This document shows positions 54,701 to 62,675 of a DNA stretch of 64,000 bases, piece by piece (within the stretch, counting starts at the first letter, position 1; every line of letters starts with the position of its first letter). Source of the stretch: DSWT01 sp035415725 (lineage in GTDB: Bacteria > Chloroflexota > Anaerolineae > B4-G1 > SLSP01); NCBI GenBank assembly GCA_035415725.1, contig DAOOGN010000004.1:34327-98326 (forward strand), in the 5' to 3' direction. The position numbers were made by a program, and so were the translations under genes. The notes below the pieces were generated by a model. The model was not told the DNA's origin and ran no database searches. It saw nothing but the letters and a program-made list of their open reading frames with translations.

Positions 54701-55051
54701 ATTGCCGTGGATGCGACCGGGACGGTGTTTGTCGCCGACACGTGGAACCGCCGTGTACAGGTCTTCTCCGGCGACGCTATTTTCCTTCGCCAGTGGAGCG
54801 TTCCCGTCTGGGGAGGAGACAACCCGGACGAAAAGCCGTTCCTGGCGCTCGGCAAGGAGATGATATACGTGGGCGATCCGGTTCACCAGCGCGTCCTGGC
54901 GTTCACGACGGACGGCGCTTTTCGTTGGGCGTTGAGCAATGGCGAATCCGGTCTGAATTTGACCTTTCCGGAGGGGCTGGCCGTCTCTGGCGACGTTCTC
55001 TACGTGGCGGACACCTATTCTAGCCAGATTTTGGGCTTCAGCCTGCCGTAG
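51716..55051 (+). CDS. Agl23/TIGR03663-type membrane glycosyltransferase fused to NHL propeller
   Basis: 1111 residues from ATG 51716 (AAGGGGG upstream); a longer frame starts inside repeat A7. Residues about 1-640 are polytopic, with LGDRAISHDESIHTKFSW carrying the Asp-Glu donor-site motif. The HNPMMHGPLLFEVTAFVYF phrase is the pattern of the TIGR03663/Agl23 family, linked in archaea and Chloroflexota to glycan assembly. Residues about 640-835 are soluble. Residues about 837-1110 hold at least five NHL repeats (GIAVAEDGTVYVADTWNHRI, GIAIGPTGMVYVTDTGNKRV), a beta-propeller outside the membrane. The propeller fusion is unusual. Confidence 0.85.
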   Translation: MFGERLKRWEIILYILILVTAIVSRFYMLGDRAISHDESIHTKFSWNLYAGQGFRHNPMMHGPLLFEVTAFVYFLFGPNDFTARIYPALTGIVLVMTPLLFRKWLGRHGALAASLLLLLSPSISYYSRYIRHDVSLMLTATLLLWTVLKYLDDGNYRWLYGMAACFSLMHATKEASYIYIAIFGALMFLPFAWQVFATRWKRSNLFIVFVLALILALLLGGVFMYSFRHAQTSEQILDDVGNTRMSNVAVPVWGRLAAGMAFLTLLGAVVIGYYGVGEEKMRQIRLFDVLMALGTLTLPLGSAFLIKFVAGLDMSVVYDAVISGNLAVLPASTVLGIGSVVLLSLLGSIALGVWWNKEHWPIIALIHYAIFFVLYTTFFTWGWGALSGLVGGLAYWLAQQGIKRGGQPMYYYFLLAPLYEYLAVLFSAVGGVGALVHFARRPFGSRAESSPDEAVVPPLDMDRLFPLFLLGWTLLSWVGYTLAGEKMPWLVVHIILPSIFLAGWGLGKISAGVDWQQFVSKRGWLLPLALTLTMAALTVFGRALVDLRAAMQPGVTTAGPSLTQLEPFGTLIGGSLGVVAFGGLFIWLSAKFSAGWIARVTVLLGALFLALLTTRDMTRLNYITYDLATEMIVYAHGTPDIKVALRQIEDISWRVAGAPHDVKVAYGEKGSWPLTWYMIDYPNNYFYGTTPDAAKLLECPVVIAGSAEYGVVEPILGSDYIHFDYKYLWWPLQDYFDLTIPRIREMLADPTMRAALWDIVWKRDYTRYAQAKNPENPFTLQKWPYREEFRLYVRRDVAQEVWSYRLGDAGIQTVHPQATQLPDPYQAGARTLPLVSSAALPGAAVRGIAVAADGTLYAADTTNHRIWHITPQGALLETWGEFGVSAGQFNEPWGIAVAEDGTVYVADTWNHRIQKFDAQGRYLTAWGTLAQATVGDAAGYSRFYGPRGIAIGPTGMVYVTDTGNKRVQVFDADGNFLREFGGGGTWAGQMDEPVGIAVDATGTVFVADTWNRRVQVFSGDAIFLRQWSVPVWGGDNPDEKPFLALGKEMIYVGDPVHQRVLAFTTDGAFRWALSNGESGLNLTFPEGLAVSGDVLYVADTYSSQILGFSLP

Positions 55052-55079
55052 CGGGGAATGGGGGATTCCGTAGTTTTCG

Positions 55080-55109
55080 CCCCTCCCCAGCGAAAACGCT
55101 GGGGAGGGG
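55080..55109. terminator. Perfect hairpin between convergent genes (1)
   Basis: CCCCTCCCCAGCG (55080-55092), AAAA, CGCTGGGGAGGGG (55097-55109), a 13-bp perfect stem. It lies between convergent genes. Confidence 0.5.
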
Positions 55110-55121
55110 GAGAAAAATAAA

Positions 55122-55160
55122 GGGTTTTTGCAGGCGGGCGCAGCCCGCCTGCAAAAACCC
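55122..55160. terminator. 39-base hairpin between convergent genes (2)
   Basis: GGGTTTTTGCAGGCGGGC (55122-55139) pairs perfectly with GCCCGCCTGCAAAAACCC (55143-55160) around a GCA loop. T-runs lie inside both arms. It probably ends transcription from both sides, and the same core lies at 40294-40316. Confidence 0.6.
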
Positions 55161-55180
55161 ACAAAACAAAAAAAGCCCCT

Positions 55181-56749
55181 TCACTCTACCCGCGCTGGAT
55201 ACCCCGTAATCTCGCGGATTTCCTCGTAGAGCGCCTTGAGCCGCCCGTACATGGGCTTGTAGACCCGCTGATAGAGACCGTCGTAGATGGCACGTGTCTG
55301 CGGGTTGGGCGTGAAGACCTCGCCGATGCGCGTCATCTCGCGCACAGCGGTATCGAAGTCGGGGTGCAATCCCAGCCCCACGGCAGCGTCGATAGCGGCG
55401 CCCAGGCCAGAAGTCTCGTAGATGTGCGGGCGCGCTGCCGGCAAGTCGAAGACGTCGGCGGTGATCTGCATCGCCGCGTCGCTCTGCGAACCGCCGCCGG
55501 AGACGCGCAACTCCGTGATGGGGACGTGACTGCGTTTTTCGATGCGCTCTTTCCCCTCGCGTAGGGCGTAAGCCAGCCCTTCCAATATCGCACGGTAGAG
55601 GTGCGCCCGTGTGTGAATATCCCCAAATCCGATGATCGCGCCTTTGGCCTCCGGCCCCGGAACCTTGAGACCCGGCGACCAGTACGGTTGCAATATCAGC
55701 CCCATAGAGCCGGGCGGGACCTGCGCGACCAACTCGTCGAAAAAGTCTTCCGCCGCGACGCCCTGTTCAACGGCCAGGCGCTGTTCGCGGTGACCAAACT
55801 CCTCTTTGAACCAGCTCACCATCCAGTAGCCGCGGTAAATCTCGATTTCCAGACTGTAGCGCCCTGGTACGGCGGCAGGATAGGGGGGAATCAAGGGGAT
55901 GACCTCAATGTATTTCTCGTGCGTGGCGTTGATGGTGGCCGTGGTGCCATAGCTGAGACAGCCGATATGCGGGTCGAGACTGCCTGTACCGATGATCTCG
56001 CACGCTTTGTCGGCGGCGGCAGCGATGACAGGCAGACCCTCAGGCAGACCTGTAGCCTCGGCAGCCACTGCGGTCACCGTCCCCAGCGGGGCAGTAGGAG
56101 GGACGAGATCGGGCAGAATGGCGGGATCCACCGGCAGGACCTGCCACTTCCAATCCCATGACCTGGCCCATGTGAGCGCTTTGTAATCGAAGGGGATGTA
56201 ACCCACCTGGCAACCCACCGAGTCCACGAAACGTCCCGTTAGACGGTAGGTGAGATAGCCGGAGAGGAGCAGATATTTGTGCGTTTTGTCCCAAATGTCA
56301 GGCTGATGGGTGCTGATCCAGTTGGCCTCGGCTTCAGCCTGCAAATAGGCGACGGTCTCTGTCATGCCGGTCGCCTTGAACGCCAGCCCCCATAGCCCGC
56401 CGATCGGCTTCAGCCCGCCGGTGCGCCGTTGATCCAGCCAGATGATAGCAGGACGCAGTGGCCTGCCTTCCCGGTCCACATTGATCACCGTAGCGCGCTG
56501 CGTGGTCAGAGCGACCCCGGCTATGGCCGCTTTGGAGAGCGTCGTTTGCTGCCAGAGCTTCTGGCACGCCTCGCAGAGCGCCTGCCAGAAGATTTCCGGA
56601 TCCTGCTCGGCCCAGCCGGGACACGGCGAAGTGTAAGCCTCGATCGGCACACGGACTCCGTCGACCAGGTTGCCGTGTACATCGAAGATCAGCGCGCGGA
56701 CACTTTGGGTTCCGCTGTCGATAGCCAGGATGTAGGGCTGATTTTGCAT
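55181..56749 (-). CDS. FGGY-family carbohydrate kinase
   Basis: 522 residues. FGGY N-terminal ATPase motif ILAIDSGTQSVRALIFD, GVALTTQRATVINVD, then the C-terminal signature GLILQPYWSPGLKVPGPEAK and LRVSGGGSQSDAAMQITAD. The family phosphorylates glycerol, xylulose, ribulose, erythritol and similar polyols. Its layout with a GlpD-like and an AGPS-like gene suggests a glycerol or dihydroxyacetone-type substrate, but the specific glycerol-kinase residues were not checked. The start overlaps the end of the GlpD gene by 61 bases, so the two are coupled. Confidence 0.9.
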   Translation of the reverse strand: MQNQPYILAIDSGTQSVRALIFDVHGNLVDGVRVPIEAYTSPCPGWAEQDPEIFWQALCEACQKLWQQTTLSKAAIAGVALTTQRATVINVDREGRPLRPAIIWLDQRRTGGLKPIGGLWGLAFKATGMTETVAYLQAEAEANWISTHQPDIWDKTHKYLLLSGYLTYRLTGRFVDSVGCQVGYIPFDYKALTWARSWDWKWQVLPVDPAILPDLVPPTAPLGTVTAVAAEATGLPEGLPVIAAAADKACEIIGTGSLDPHIGCLSYGTTATINATHEKYIEVIPLIPPYPAAVPGRYSLEIEIYRGYWMVSWFKEEFGHREQRLAVEQGVAAEDFFDELVAQVPPGSMGLILQPYWSPGLKVPGPEAKGAIIGFGDIHTRAHLYRAILEGLAYALREGKERIEKRSHVPITELRVSGGGSQSDAAMQITADVFDLPAARPHIYETSGLGAAIDAAVGLGLHPDFDTAVREMTRIGEVFTPNPQTRAIYDGLYQRVYKPMYGRLKALYEEIREITGYPARVE

Positions 56750-58479
56750 CGCCTGAAGTATACCAGAATTAGCACGGTTGCCAAACCCAGCAAGCCGGCG
56801 GCCAATCCCGTCCCGGCGACGATGCGTCGCTGGCGGCGCGGAATGGCTATGGCGCGCGCGGCTTTGGCCTGGGCGACGGCGGCCTTCCAGTCAGGGATGG
56901 CAGCCTTGTCGGGCAGGCTGTAGGCGCGTCGCCACAGATCGCGGTAAGCGGCGTCTTCGGCGTCCCAGCGGGCATCATCCCACCCCAGTTCGGGCTGGCA
57001 GATGCGGCGGATGTCGTCCAGAAGAGGTGCACCGCCTTCAGGCAACAGCAGTCCCAGGCGCGTCCGGCGCAGCAGCAGATCGTCCAGGTGGATGACGCCT
57101 TCGGCGCGGGCGGCCCAGCGTAGCTCAGCCCACAGCGTCGGCGTACCGGGGACGGGGGTGAGTTCACCGGGGTGCGCGGCACGCACCAGCGCCGGCGCCT
57201 GGATGCCGTATCGGCCAAGCAAGCGGCGACGTTGCGCCAGGTCGAGGGCCTCTGCGCCGGGCAGGGGGACGTCGACCTTGTCGAGTACAGGCACGTCGCC
57301 CTTGAGTTCGGGCATGGCGGGAAACCGGTGATGAATGGCCTTGAGCGCGTCGAGCGCGATCAGGCGGAAGGTCGTCAGCTTGCCGCCGGTGACGGTGAGC
57401 AGTCCCGCCTCGTTCCACACCACGTGATCCCGCGATTCCTTCGAGGGGTTGGCTTTGCCGGAACCGATGACCGGCCGCACGCCCGCAAAGGTGCCGCTGA
57501 TGTCGTCCGCCGTGAGGTGGAGGCGCGGGCACTGGCCTTCGACGGCGGCCATGAGATAGGCGACCTCCTCCGGGGTGATGTGCGGTTCTTCGTTCAGCGG
57601 TTGCTCGTGATCCAGGTCGGTGGTGCCGACGAGGGTGATGCCTTCCCAGGGGAAGATGAAGACCGGGCGGCGGTCGAGGGGATGCAGGAAGCTGAGCGCC
57701 TGGCCCACCGGCAGTCGCCACGCCGGGAAGATGAGGTGACTGCCGCGCAAGGGACGGATGCGGGGCGGCGCGCCGACCTGTTCACGGAGTTCGTCGGCCC
57801 ACGCGCCCGTCGCGTTGATGACGACTTGAGCGCGCACGTCCGCACGGCGCTCCTGGACGGCATCGTGCACCACGGCGCCCACCACCTGCCCATCGTCACG
57901 CAACAGGGACTCGGCGCGCGTGTAGTTAAGGGCCGTGCCGCCGTCCGCCACCGCTTCGAGGATGACGCGCAGTACCAGACGGGCGTCGTCGGTTTGCGCG
58001 TCACCGTAGCGGAACCCGCCTTCCAGCCCGTCGGCGACGATGTGCGGGGCCAGCAGTTGGAAATCCTCCGGGCTGTAGCGGGTGTGGCTCCATTGTAGGG
58101 CCAGTAGATCGTAGACGGTGAGGCCGGCGCGGTAGGTGAGTTTGCCGGGGAAGTCGCCCTTGTAAGTTGCCAGGAGAAAGCCCAGGGGGTCAATCAGCCC
58201 GGCCCCTGCGGCGATCAGGCGCTGGCGTTCCCGCACAGAGGCGTGGGTGAGGGAGACTTTGCCTTCCTGGAGGTAGCGCAGGCCGCCGTGCACGAGCTTC
58301 GATGAGCGGCTAGATGTGCCCCAGGCGAAGTCTCGTTGTTCGACGAGCAGCGCCTTTAGCCCGGCGCGGGTTGCTTCGCGCAGAATCCCCGCCCCGGTGA
58401 TCCCCCCGCCGATGATGAGTATGTCCCAGGGCTGATCTAGTTTTGCCCAAATTTTATCCCGCCAATCCTTTGTCCACAT
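56689..58479 (-). CDS. glpD: Glycerol-3-phosphate dehydrogenase (GlpD-like) with C-terminal membrane anchor
   Basis: 596 residues from ATG 58479, with GGGGAGG upstream. FAD-binding Rossmann ILIIGGGITGAGILREATRA, followed by GTSSRSSKLVHGGLRYLQEG and GIRPVIGS-type patches as in GlpD. The C-terminal part is an alpha-glycerophosphate oxidase-like domain. At the very end, VAGTGLAAGLLGLATVLILV forms a single transmembrane segment followed by a basic tail, which most GlpD proteins lack. It oxidises glycerol 3-phosphate to dihydroxyacetone phosphate and passes electrons to quinone. It is middle gene of the module. Confidence 0.9.
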   Translation of the reverse strand: MWTKDWRDKIWAKLDQPWDILIIGGGITGAGILREATRAGLKALLVEQRDFAWGTSSRSSKLVHGGLRYLQEGKVSLTHASVRERQRLIAAGAGLIDPLGFLLATYKGDFPGKLTYRAGLTVYDLLALQWSHTRYSPEDFQLLAPHIVADGLEGGFRYGDAQTDDARLVLRVILEAVADGGTALNYTRAESLLRDDGQVVGAVVHDAVQERRADVRAQVVINATGAWADELREQVGAPPRIRPLRGSHLIFPAWRLPVGQALSFLHPLDRRPVFIFPWEGITLVGTTDLDHEQPLNEEPHITPEEVAYLMAAVEGQCPRLHLTADDISGTFAGVRPVIGSGKANPSKESRDHVVWNEAGLLTVTGGKLTTFRLIALDALKAIHHRFPAMPELKGDVPVLDKVDVPLPGAEALDLAQRRRLLGRYGIQAPALVRAAHPGELTPVPGTPTLWAELRWAARAEGVIHLDDLLLRRTRLGLLLPEGGAPLLDDIRRICQPELGWDDARWDAEDAAYRDLWRRAYSLPDKAAIPDWKAAVAQAKAARAIAIPRRQRRIVAGTGLAAGLLGLATVLILVYFRRCKISPTSWLSTAEPKVSAR

Positions 58480-58594
58480 CGTAACCTCCCCCATCATGAA
58501 TCTTCACCCTGATACACGAATTTGTTAGGCGTGAAAATTCGTATGGATTCATGGTGAAAAATCTGCTTCATCGGCTCAATCTGCTGACCAAAAC

Positions 58595-60187
58595 TCACAG
58601 CATTTTCCCAGGATTCATCATGCCGTCTGGATCAAAGCTCTTGACCAAAGCGCGCAGTGCCGTCATCCCGATCTCGCCTTTTTCGGCCGCCAGATACGGC
58701 TTGTGGTCCACACCGACGCCGTGCTGATGGCTGATGGTGGCCCCCTGCGCGACGATGGCCGCGCTCGCAGCCGTTTTGAGCGTCTGCCAGCGCTCCAGAG
58801 TTTCCGCGGGTGTTGGAGCACGGCGGAAGAGGTACTGTGTGTAGACGTTACTGCCGTAGGGGTAGGTGTGAGAAAGATGCGTGAAGACGTGGACGAATTC
58901 ATCTTGGTCGAGCAGCGCCGGGCGCAATGCATCCTCGATGGCCTCGATCAGCGCCGGAACGTGCGCCCAGTCGGTGGCCGTCTCCAGCGTGTCGATAGCG
59001 TAGCCTGCTTCCCAGAGCGCATCCCGCAGGTAGGGCGACTTGAAGCGGTTCTTGTGCCACGTCTTGCCGAACGTCTGTCCCACGTAGAGACTGCCGTGGT
59101 CGCCGGCGATGCCCCGCGCAACCTGGTAGGCGGCTTTGGTGATGCGCTCGCGCCCGGCAACGCCCATGATCAGCATGCACTTCTCTGTGTCGGCCCCGCG
59201 GAGAGCGAGATAGTGTTCCAGTCCACCGATGAGAACGGCGTGGCCGGCCAGGGCCAGCGTCGTCGCCGTTTCGGCGGCGGTGCTCAGGCGTAGCATTGCC
59301 AGCGGCAACTTCGCCTGCATGATCTCCCGGACGGCGTCCAGTCCTTCTGCGAAGGTGGAAAAGAAGAAGGCGTGGAATTCTTCGCGTTCCGGCAGGGGAC
59401 TGACGCGCACGGTGGCCGTGGTAATAAGGCCCAGCCGACCTTCGGAGCCGAGCACGCACTCGCGCAGATCCGGCCCGGCGGCGGAAGCGGGCACGTTCGC
59501 GGGGATGTGCCACGTGCCTAGCGGCGTCTCGATCCTTCCGCCCGCAAACAGCTTTTCGATGCGCCCATAGCCGAGCGACTGTTGCCCACTCGACCGCGCC
59601 GCGATCCACCCGCCGAGCGTCGAATACTCGAAGGATTGTGGATAGTGTCCTAGCGTACAGCCGTGCGCGCGCAAGTGCGCCTCGAGGTCCGGTCCGGCGA
59701 CGCCGGCCTCGAACGTCGCCAACTGACCGATGGCGTCGAAAGCGCGCAGACGGCACATGCGGCTCATATCCACGGTGAGAATGGGCGTATCACCGGGCAG
59801 CGGGTTGATCTGCCCCACGACGCTTGTACCGCCGCCGTAGGGGATGAGGCACACGCCGGCGGCCCGGGCATAGCGGAGAAGCTCGCGTACCTCCTCGTCG
59901 GTCGTGGGGTAAGCCACACCGTCGGGGAAGACGCCGATGGTGCCGCTCTTCAGCGCGATCCAATCGGGCAGGCTGTGCCCACGCGCGTGGCGCAGGCGCG
60001 CCTCCGCCTCCGTATGGATAAGCGGATGCGCCGGCAACCGCGACGGTGGAACCTGCGCGAGCACGTCCGCCAACGTCGCATCAGGCGTGACCACCCCCGG
60101 GCCAACGGCTTGCTCTAAAAACGTGAATGCCCCCTCAGGCAACGGATAGATAAATGAGTCATCTCCCCAACCATTCCATCGTCGCAT
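58595..60187 (-). CDS. FAD-linked oxidase, alkyl-DHAP synthase (AGPS)-like
   Basis: 530 residues from ATG 60187 (AAGGAGACAACG upstream). It is an FAD_binding_4 and FAD-oxidase-C protein. The PP-loop VCLIPYGGGTSVVG, the VGPD-like GVAGPDLEAHLRAHGCTLGH, and the C-terminal HQHGVGVDHKPYLAAEKG follow the alkylglycerone-phosphate synthase group, which forms ether lipids from acyl-DHAP. Bacterial relatives also include YgcU-like oxidases. Adjacent GlpD and FGGY genes support a glycerol-phosphate-type substrate. Whether it makes ether lipid cannot be told from sequence. Confidence 0.82.
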   Translation of the reverse strand: MRRWNGWGDDSFIYPLPEGAFTFLEQAVGPGVVTPDATLADVLAQVPPSRLPAHPLIHTEAEARLRHARGHSLPDWIALKSGTIGVFPDGVAYPTTDEEVRELLRYARAAGVCLIPYGGGTSVVGQINPLPGDTPILTVDMSRMCRLRAFDAIGQLATFEAGVAGPDLEAHLRAHGCTLGHYPQSFEYSTLGGWIAARSSGQQSLGYGRIEKLFAGGRIETPLGTWHIPANVPASAAGPDLRECVLGSEGRLGLITTATVRVSPLPEREEFHAFFFSTFAEGLDAVREIMQAKLPLAMLRLSTAAETATTLALAGHAVLIGGLEHYLALRGADTEKCMLIMGVAGRERITKAAYQVARGIAGDHGSLYVGQTFGKTWHKNRFKSPYLRDALWEAGYAIDTLETATDWAHVPALIEAIEDALRPALLDQDEFVHVFTHLSHTYPYGSNVYTQYLFRRAPTPAETLERWQTLKTAASAAIVAQGATISHQHGVGVDHKPYLAAEKGEIGMTALRALVKSFDPDGMMNPGKML

Positions 60188-60239
60188 CGTTGTCTCCTTG
60201 AAAATAGCCCCAGAGCACACAGAAAAAACACAAATTCTT

Positions 60240-60480
60240 GTATCTATTCAGGCTCGTAAACCTGACGAAGCCACTTATTCCCTATGCCAGGTTTGGCGTA
60301 GACTTTGGTAGGCCAGGTGCTTCTGTATGACAAGATATGCGTGTTTCTATAAGCCCATCCCCCCTTCCCTCCAGGAAGGGGGATTTTGGGTGGGGGGTGT
60401 GGCGGGCGGCGAAGCCACCCGCCACACCCCCCATTTTTTTCGCCCCCTTCGCCACCTGGTAAGGGTGGCGGAATAGTGAC
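60240..60480 (+). repeat. Family A repeat, copy A8
   Basis: GTATCTATTCAGGCTCGTAA to GGTGGCGGAATAGTGAC, with a GGGGTGTGGCGGGCGGC, GAA, GCCACCCGCCACACCCC hairpin inside. A short trailing piece, ATATCATCCTGACGAGTAC at 60489-60507, is the end of a family B element in reverse. Together they fill the gap between the FadR-like and AGPS-like genes. Confidence 0.85.
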
Positions 60481-60545
60481 GTGTCCAATATCATCCTGAC
60501 GAGTACAAAATTAGCGAAAATTCGCGTGATTCGCGGTTAAGACTC

Positions 60546-61265
60546 TCATCTTTGGTGCTGTGTCGCTTGCCACAGAACTAGGCTCTCGGCCATAGCCTCG
60601 CGGGTGACGGTTTCGGCGGCGTCGGCCTCTCTGTGTTGAAGAGCGTCCAGCAAGCGAGCATAGAACCGGCTTGAGGCGGCGCGGGCTTCCGGCTGGGTAA
60701 AGTAGATTTGCGCCATGGTCGCGTAGAGTTCGGCGAAGCCATTCAGAATCAACGTGTAGATCGGATTACACGATGCCACGGTGAGACGATGATGCACTTG
60801 CCAGTCGTAGTGGGCGTAGACCGCCGGGGTGTCGTCGAGGTCGGGAGGGGCGCTCAAGTCATTTATGAGGCTGGCGTTGGCACAAGAGACGGCGGCAGCG
60901 CGCGCGTAGGCTGGCGCGAGCGCTAAACGCGCGTCCAGTAGGCGGGCAATGAAATCGAAGGGGATGCGGCTTGCCAGGCCTCTGTTGCTATAGCGCGCCA
61001 GGGAACCGAGCACGTTGAGGCCGCCCTCGGTCCAGATGTCGCGCACCAGCGTGGATTTGCCCTGGTGGATGTTGATCCAGCCGTCGCGCTCCATGCGTTG
61101 CAGGGCTTCGCGCAGGGTAGGGCGCGTCACGCCGAGTTGTTCGGCCAGGTCGCGTTCGGCAGGAAGCATGCTGCCGGGCGGGTACGTGCCTTCCAGGATG
61201 GCATTGATGAGCGTTTGTTCAGCGTAGATCGCCGGGCGCTGCGGTGCGGACCAGGTGTTTGCCAT
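60546..61265 (-). CDS. FadR-like GntR regulator
   Basis: 239 residues. N-terminal GntR winged helix (SMLPAERDLAEQLGVTRPTL, REALQRMERDGWINIHQGKS) and an all-helical C-terminal ligand domain. The phrases GLNVLGSLARY and SCNPIYTLILNGFAELY, then YFTQPEARAASSRFYARLL, parallel E. coli FadR, the acyl-CoA-responsive repressor, as I recall that sequence. FadR in the strict sense is mostly known from gammaproteobacteria. A strong promoter and two palindromes upstream suggest autoregulation. It lies upstream of the AGPS, GlpD and FGGY genes on the same strand, separated by a repeat. Confidence 0.85.
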   Translation of the reverse strand: MANTWSAPQRPAIYAEQTLINAILEGTYPPGSMLPAERDLAEQLGVTRPTLREALQRMERDGWINIHQGKSTLVRDIWTEGGLNVLGSLARYSNRGLASRIPFDFIARLLDARLALAPAYARAAAVSCANASLINDLSAPPDLDDTPAVYAHYDWQVHHRLTVASCNPIYTLILNGFAELYATMAQIYFTQPEARAASSRFYARLLDALQHREADAAETVTREAMAESLVLWQATQHQR

Positions 61266-61288
61266 GCTTTAACCTCTGTTATGGTTTT

Positions 61289-61320
61289 AGACCTGTCAGG
61301 TCTGGTAAGTGGTCTGACCA
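61289..61320 (-). promoter_or_regulatory. Two operator-like palindromes before the fadR-like gene
   Basis: TGGTCTGACCA (61310-61320) is a perfect 11-base palindrome around a central base and resembles FadR sites. AGACCTGTCAGGTCT (61289-61303) is a second palindrome of 15 bases. The first would cover about +3 to +13 of the predicted transcript, a repressing position. Confidence 0.65.
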
Positions 61321-61329
61321 GTTAAGTTA

Positions 61330-61358
61330 ACTATAGCATGGATACACAGAAGTGTCAA
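61330..61358 (-). promoter_or_regulatory. Strong sigma70 promoter of the fadR-like gene
   Basis: On the minus strand TTGACA (61358-61353), 17-bp spacer, TATAGT (61335-61330), with the operator directly downstream. Confidence 0.7.
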
Positions 61359-61371
61359 GAGGGAATTTCTT

Positions 61372-61613
61372 TTCATCCCCCCGCTCCCTTCTCCTCCGTT
61401 TGCGGAGGAGAAAGGAGTGAAAAAATGGGGGTGTGGCGGGCGGCGAAGCCGCCCGCCACACCCCCTACAAAAATCTCCCTTCCCCAGGGAAGGGAGAGAT
61501 AGGCTTACAGAAATACACCTATCGCGTCATCCAAGAGTCCTTTGCCTACCAAAATCCGCGCCAAACCTGGTATGGAATGTTGTTTCGCCAGGTTGACTGG
61601 CCCGAATAGATAC
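61372..61613 (-). repeat. Family A repeat, copy A9
   Basis: Inverted, with one end only: hairpin GGGGTGTGGCGGGCGGC, GAA, GCCGCCCGCCACACCCC, then ATAGGCTTACAGAAATACAC, CAAACCTGGTATGGAATG, and CCCGAATAGATAC. It fills the space between the promoter of the fadR-like gene and the double GNAT gene. Confidence 0.8.
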
Positions 61614-61652
61614 TCTCAGAGAACCGCTAAGGGGAAGGATGAAGGCCACTCG

Positions 61653-62675
61653 TTACAGGGCTTTATGGAAGGTCGTATCCTCTTTGACCTGGCGGAAGCC
61701 CATGCTCTTGTAGAGTTGGAGTGCACCGTTGGGGTTCTGGGCGTCCACGCCGAGGGCGGCTTCGGTCATCCCTTGCGCTTTGAGAACCATCAGGCTACGG
61801 GCGATCAAGGCGCGCGCCACGCCTTGCCGCCGCCAGGGACGGCGCACGCAGATCGTCTCCGTATAGCCGCGTTTGCGGTTGTAGGTCGTGTTCTCCTTTG
61901 CGTCGATGAAGTTCAGCACCATACCGGCTACTTCATCCCCATCCCAGGCTACCTGCCATAGCTCCGGCGTGAAGGTGTCGCTTTCCTGCCAACCCATGAA
62001 GTTCGTGTCGGCCCACTCATCCTCCGTATAGCCCCAGTGGTCGCGGAAGGCTTCTCTGGCGGCATGCCAGATGATCCAGTAGTCTTCCGGCTGCGTCAGG
62101 CGCACTTCCAGGCCTTCCGGAAGGGGCAGAGCCGGGATGTTCTCCAGGTTAGGGCGCACCATCAGGTAGCCGTGGCGCACCGGCACATAGCCCTCATCGG
62201 TTAGCAGGGCACGCCAGTGCGTTTCCGTATCGTCGGCCCAACATGCGAAATACCGGCCGTTGCCGAGAGGGTGCGTTGCGGCGATCTCGCGCAGGCGTTG
62301 TTCGTTGTGGCGCAGCATCGCGCGGCGGATGCCCAGTCCACGCCATGCCGGCAGCAAAGACGCAAAATGATCGTAAGAGCATGTGCCGTCGGATAGCGTA
62401 TACCAGTAGACACGGCTGTAGCCAATGACCTTGCCACCTACCTCGGCGAAAAGCATATCCCGGTACGGATCGCAGTTGACCAGATGAGCATAATCGCGAG
62501 TGATGTCTTCGATTGTGGTCGTGCGTTCAACCTGGTCGGCTTCCTTGCTTCCCTGGATGACGGCGACCATCGCGGGGTAGTCCTCCGGGCCACGGAAGCC
62601 GCGAAAGGTCAAACCGGGGATGGGCGGCGCGTCGACGCGCAGAATCGTGTTTGTCATTTCCAGCCAAGTGTTCAT
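61653..62675 (-). CDS. Tandem GNAT acetyltransferase
   Basis: 340 residues, GGAGGTC before the ATG. Two GNAT domains: the first (about 20-175) contains LLPAWRGLGIRRAMLRHNEQ, the second (about 190-340) has VRRPWRRQGVARALIARSLM and NPNGALQLYKSMGFRQV. Both acetyl-CoA loops keep the R-x2-G-x-G/A pattern. The layout resembles mycothiol synthase and similar two-domain GNATs, but this organism's thiol chemistry is not evident. Substrate unknown. Confidence 0.85.
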   Translation of the reverse strand: MNTWLEMTNTILRVDAPPIPGLTFRGFRGPEDYPAMVAVIQGSKEADQVERTTTIEDITRDYAHLVNCDPYRDMLFAEVGGKVIGYSRVYWYTLSDGTCSYDHFASLLPAWRGLGIRRAMLRHNEQRLREIAATHPLGNGRYFACWADDTETHWRALLTDEGYVPVRHGYLMVRPNLENIPALPLPEGLEVRLTQPEDYWIIWHAAREAFRDHWGYTEDEWADTNFMGWQESDTFTPELWQVAWDGDEVAGMVLNFIDAKENTTYNRKRGYTETICVRRPWRRQGVARALIARSLMVLKAQGMTEAALGVDAQNPNGALQLYKSMGFRQVKEDTTFHKAL

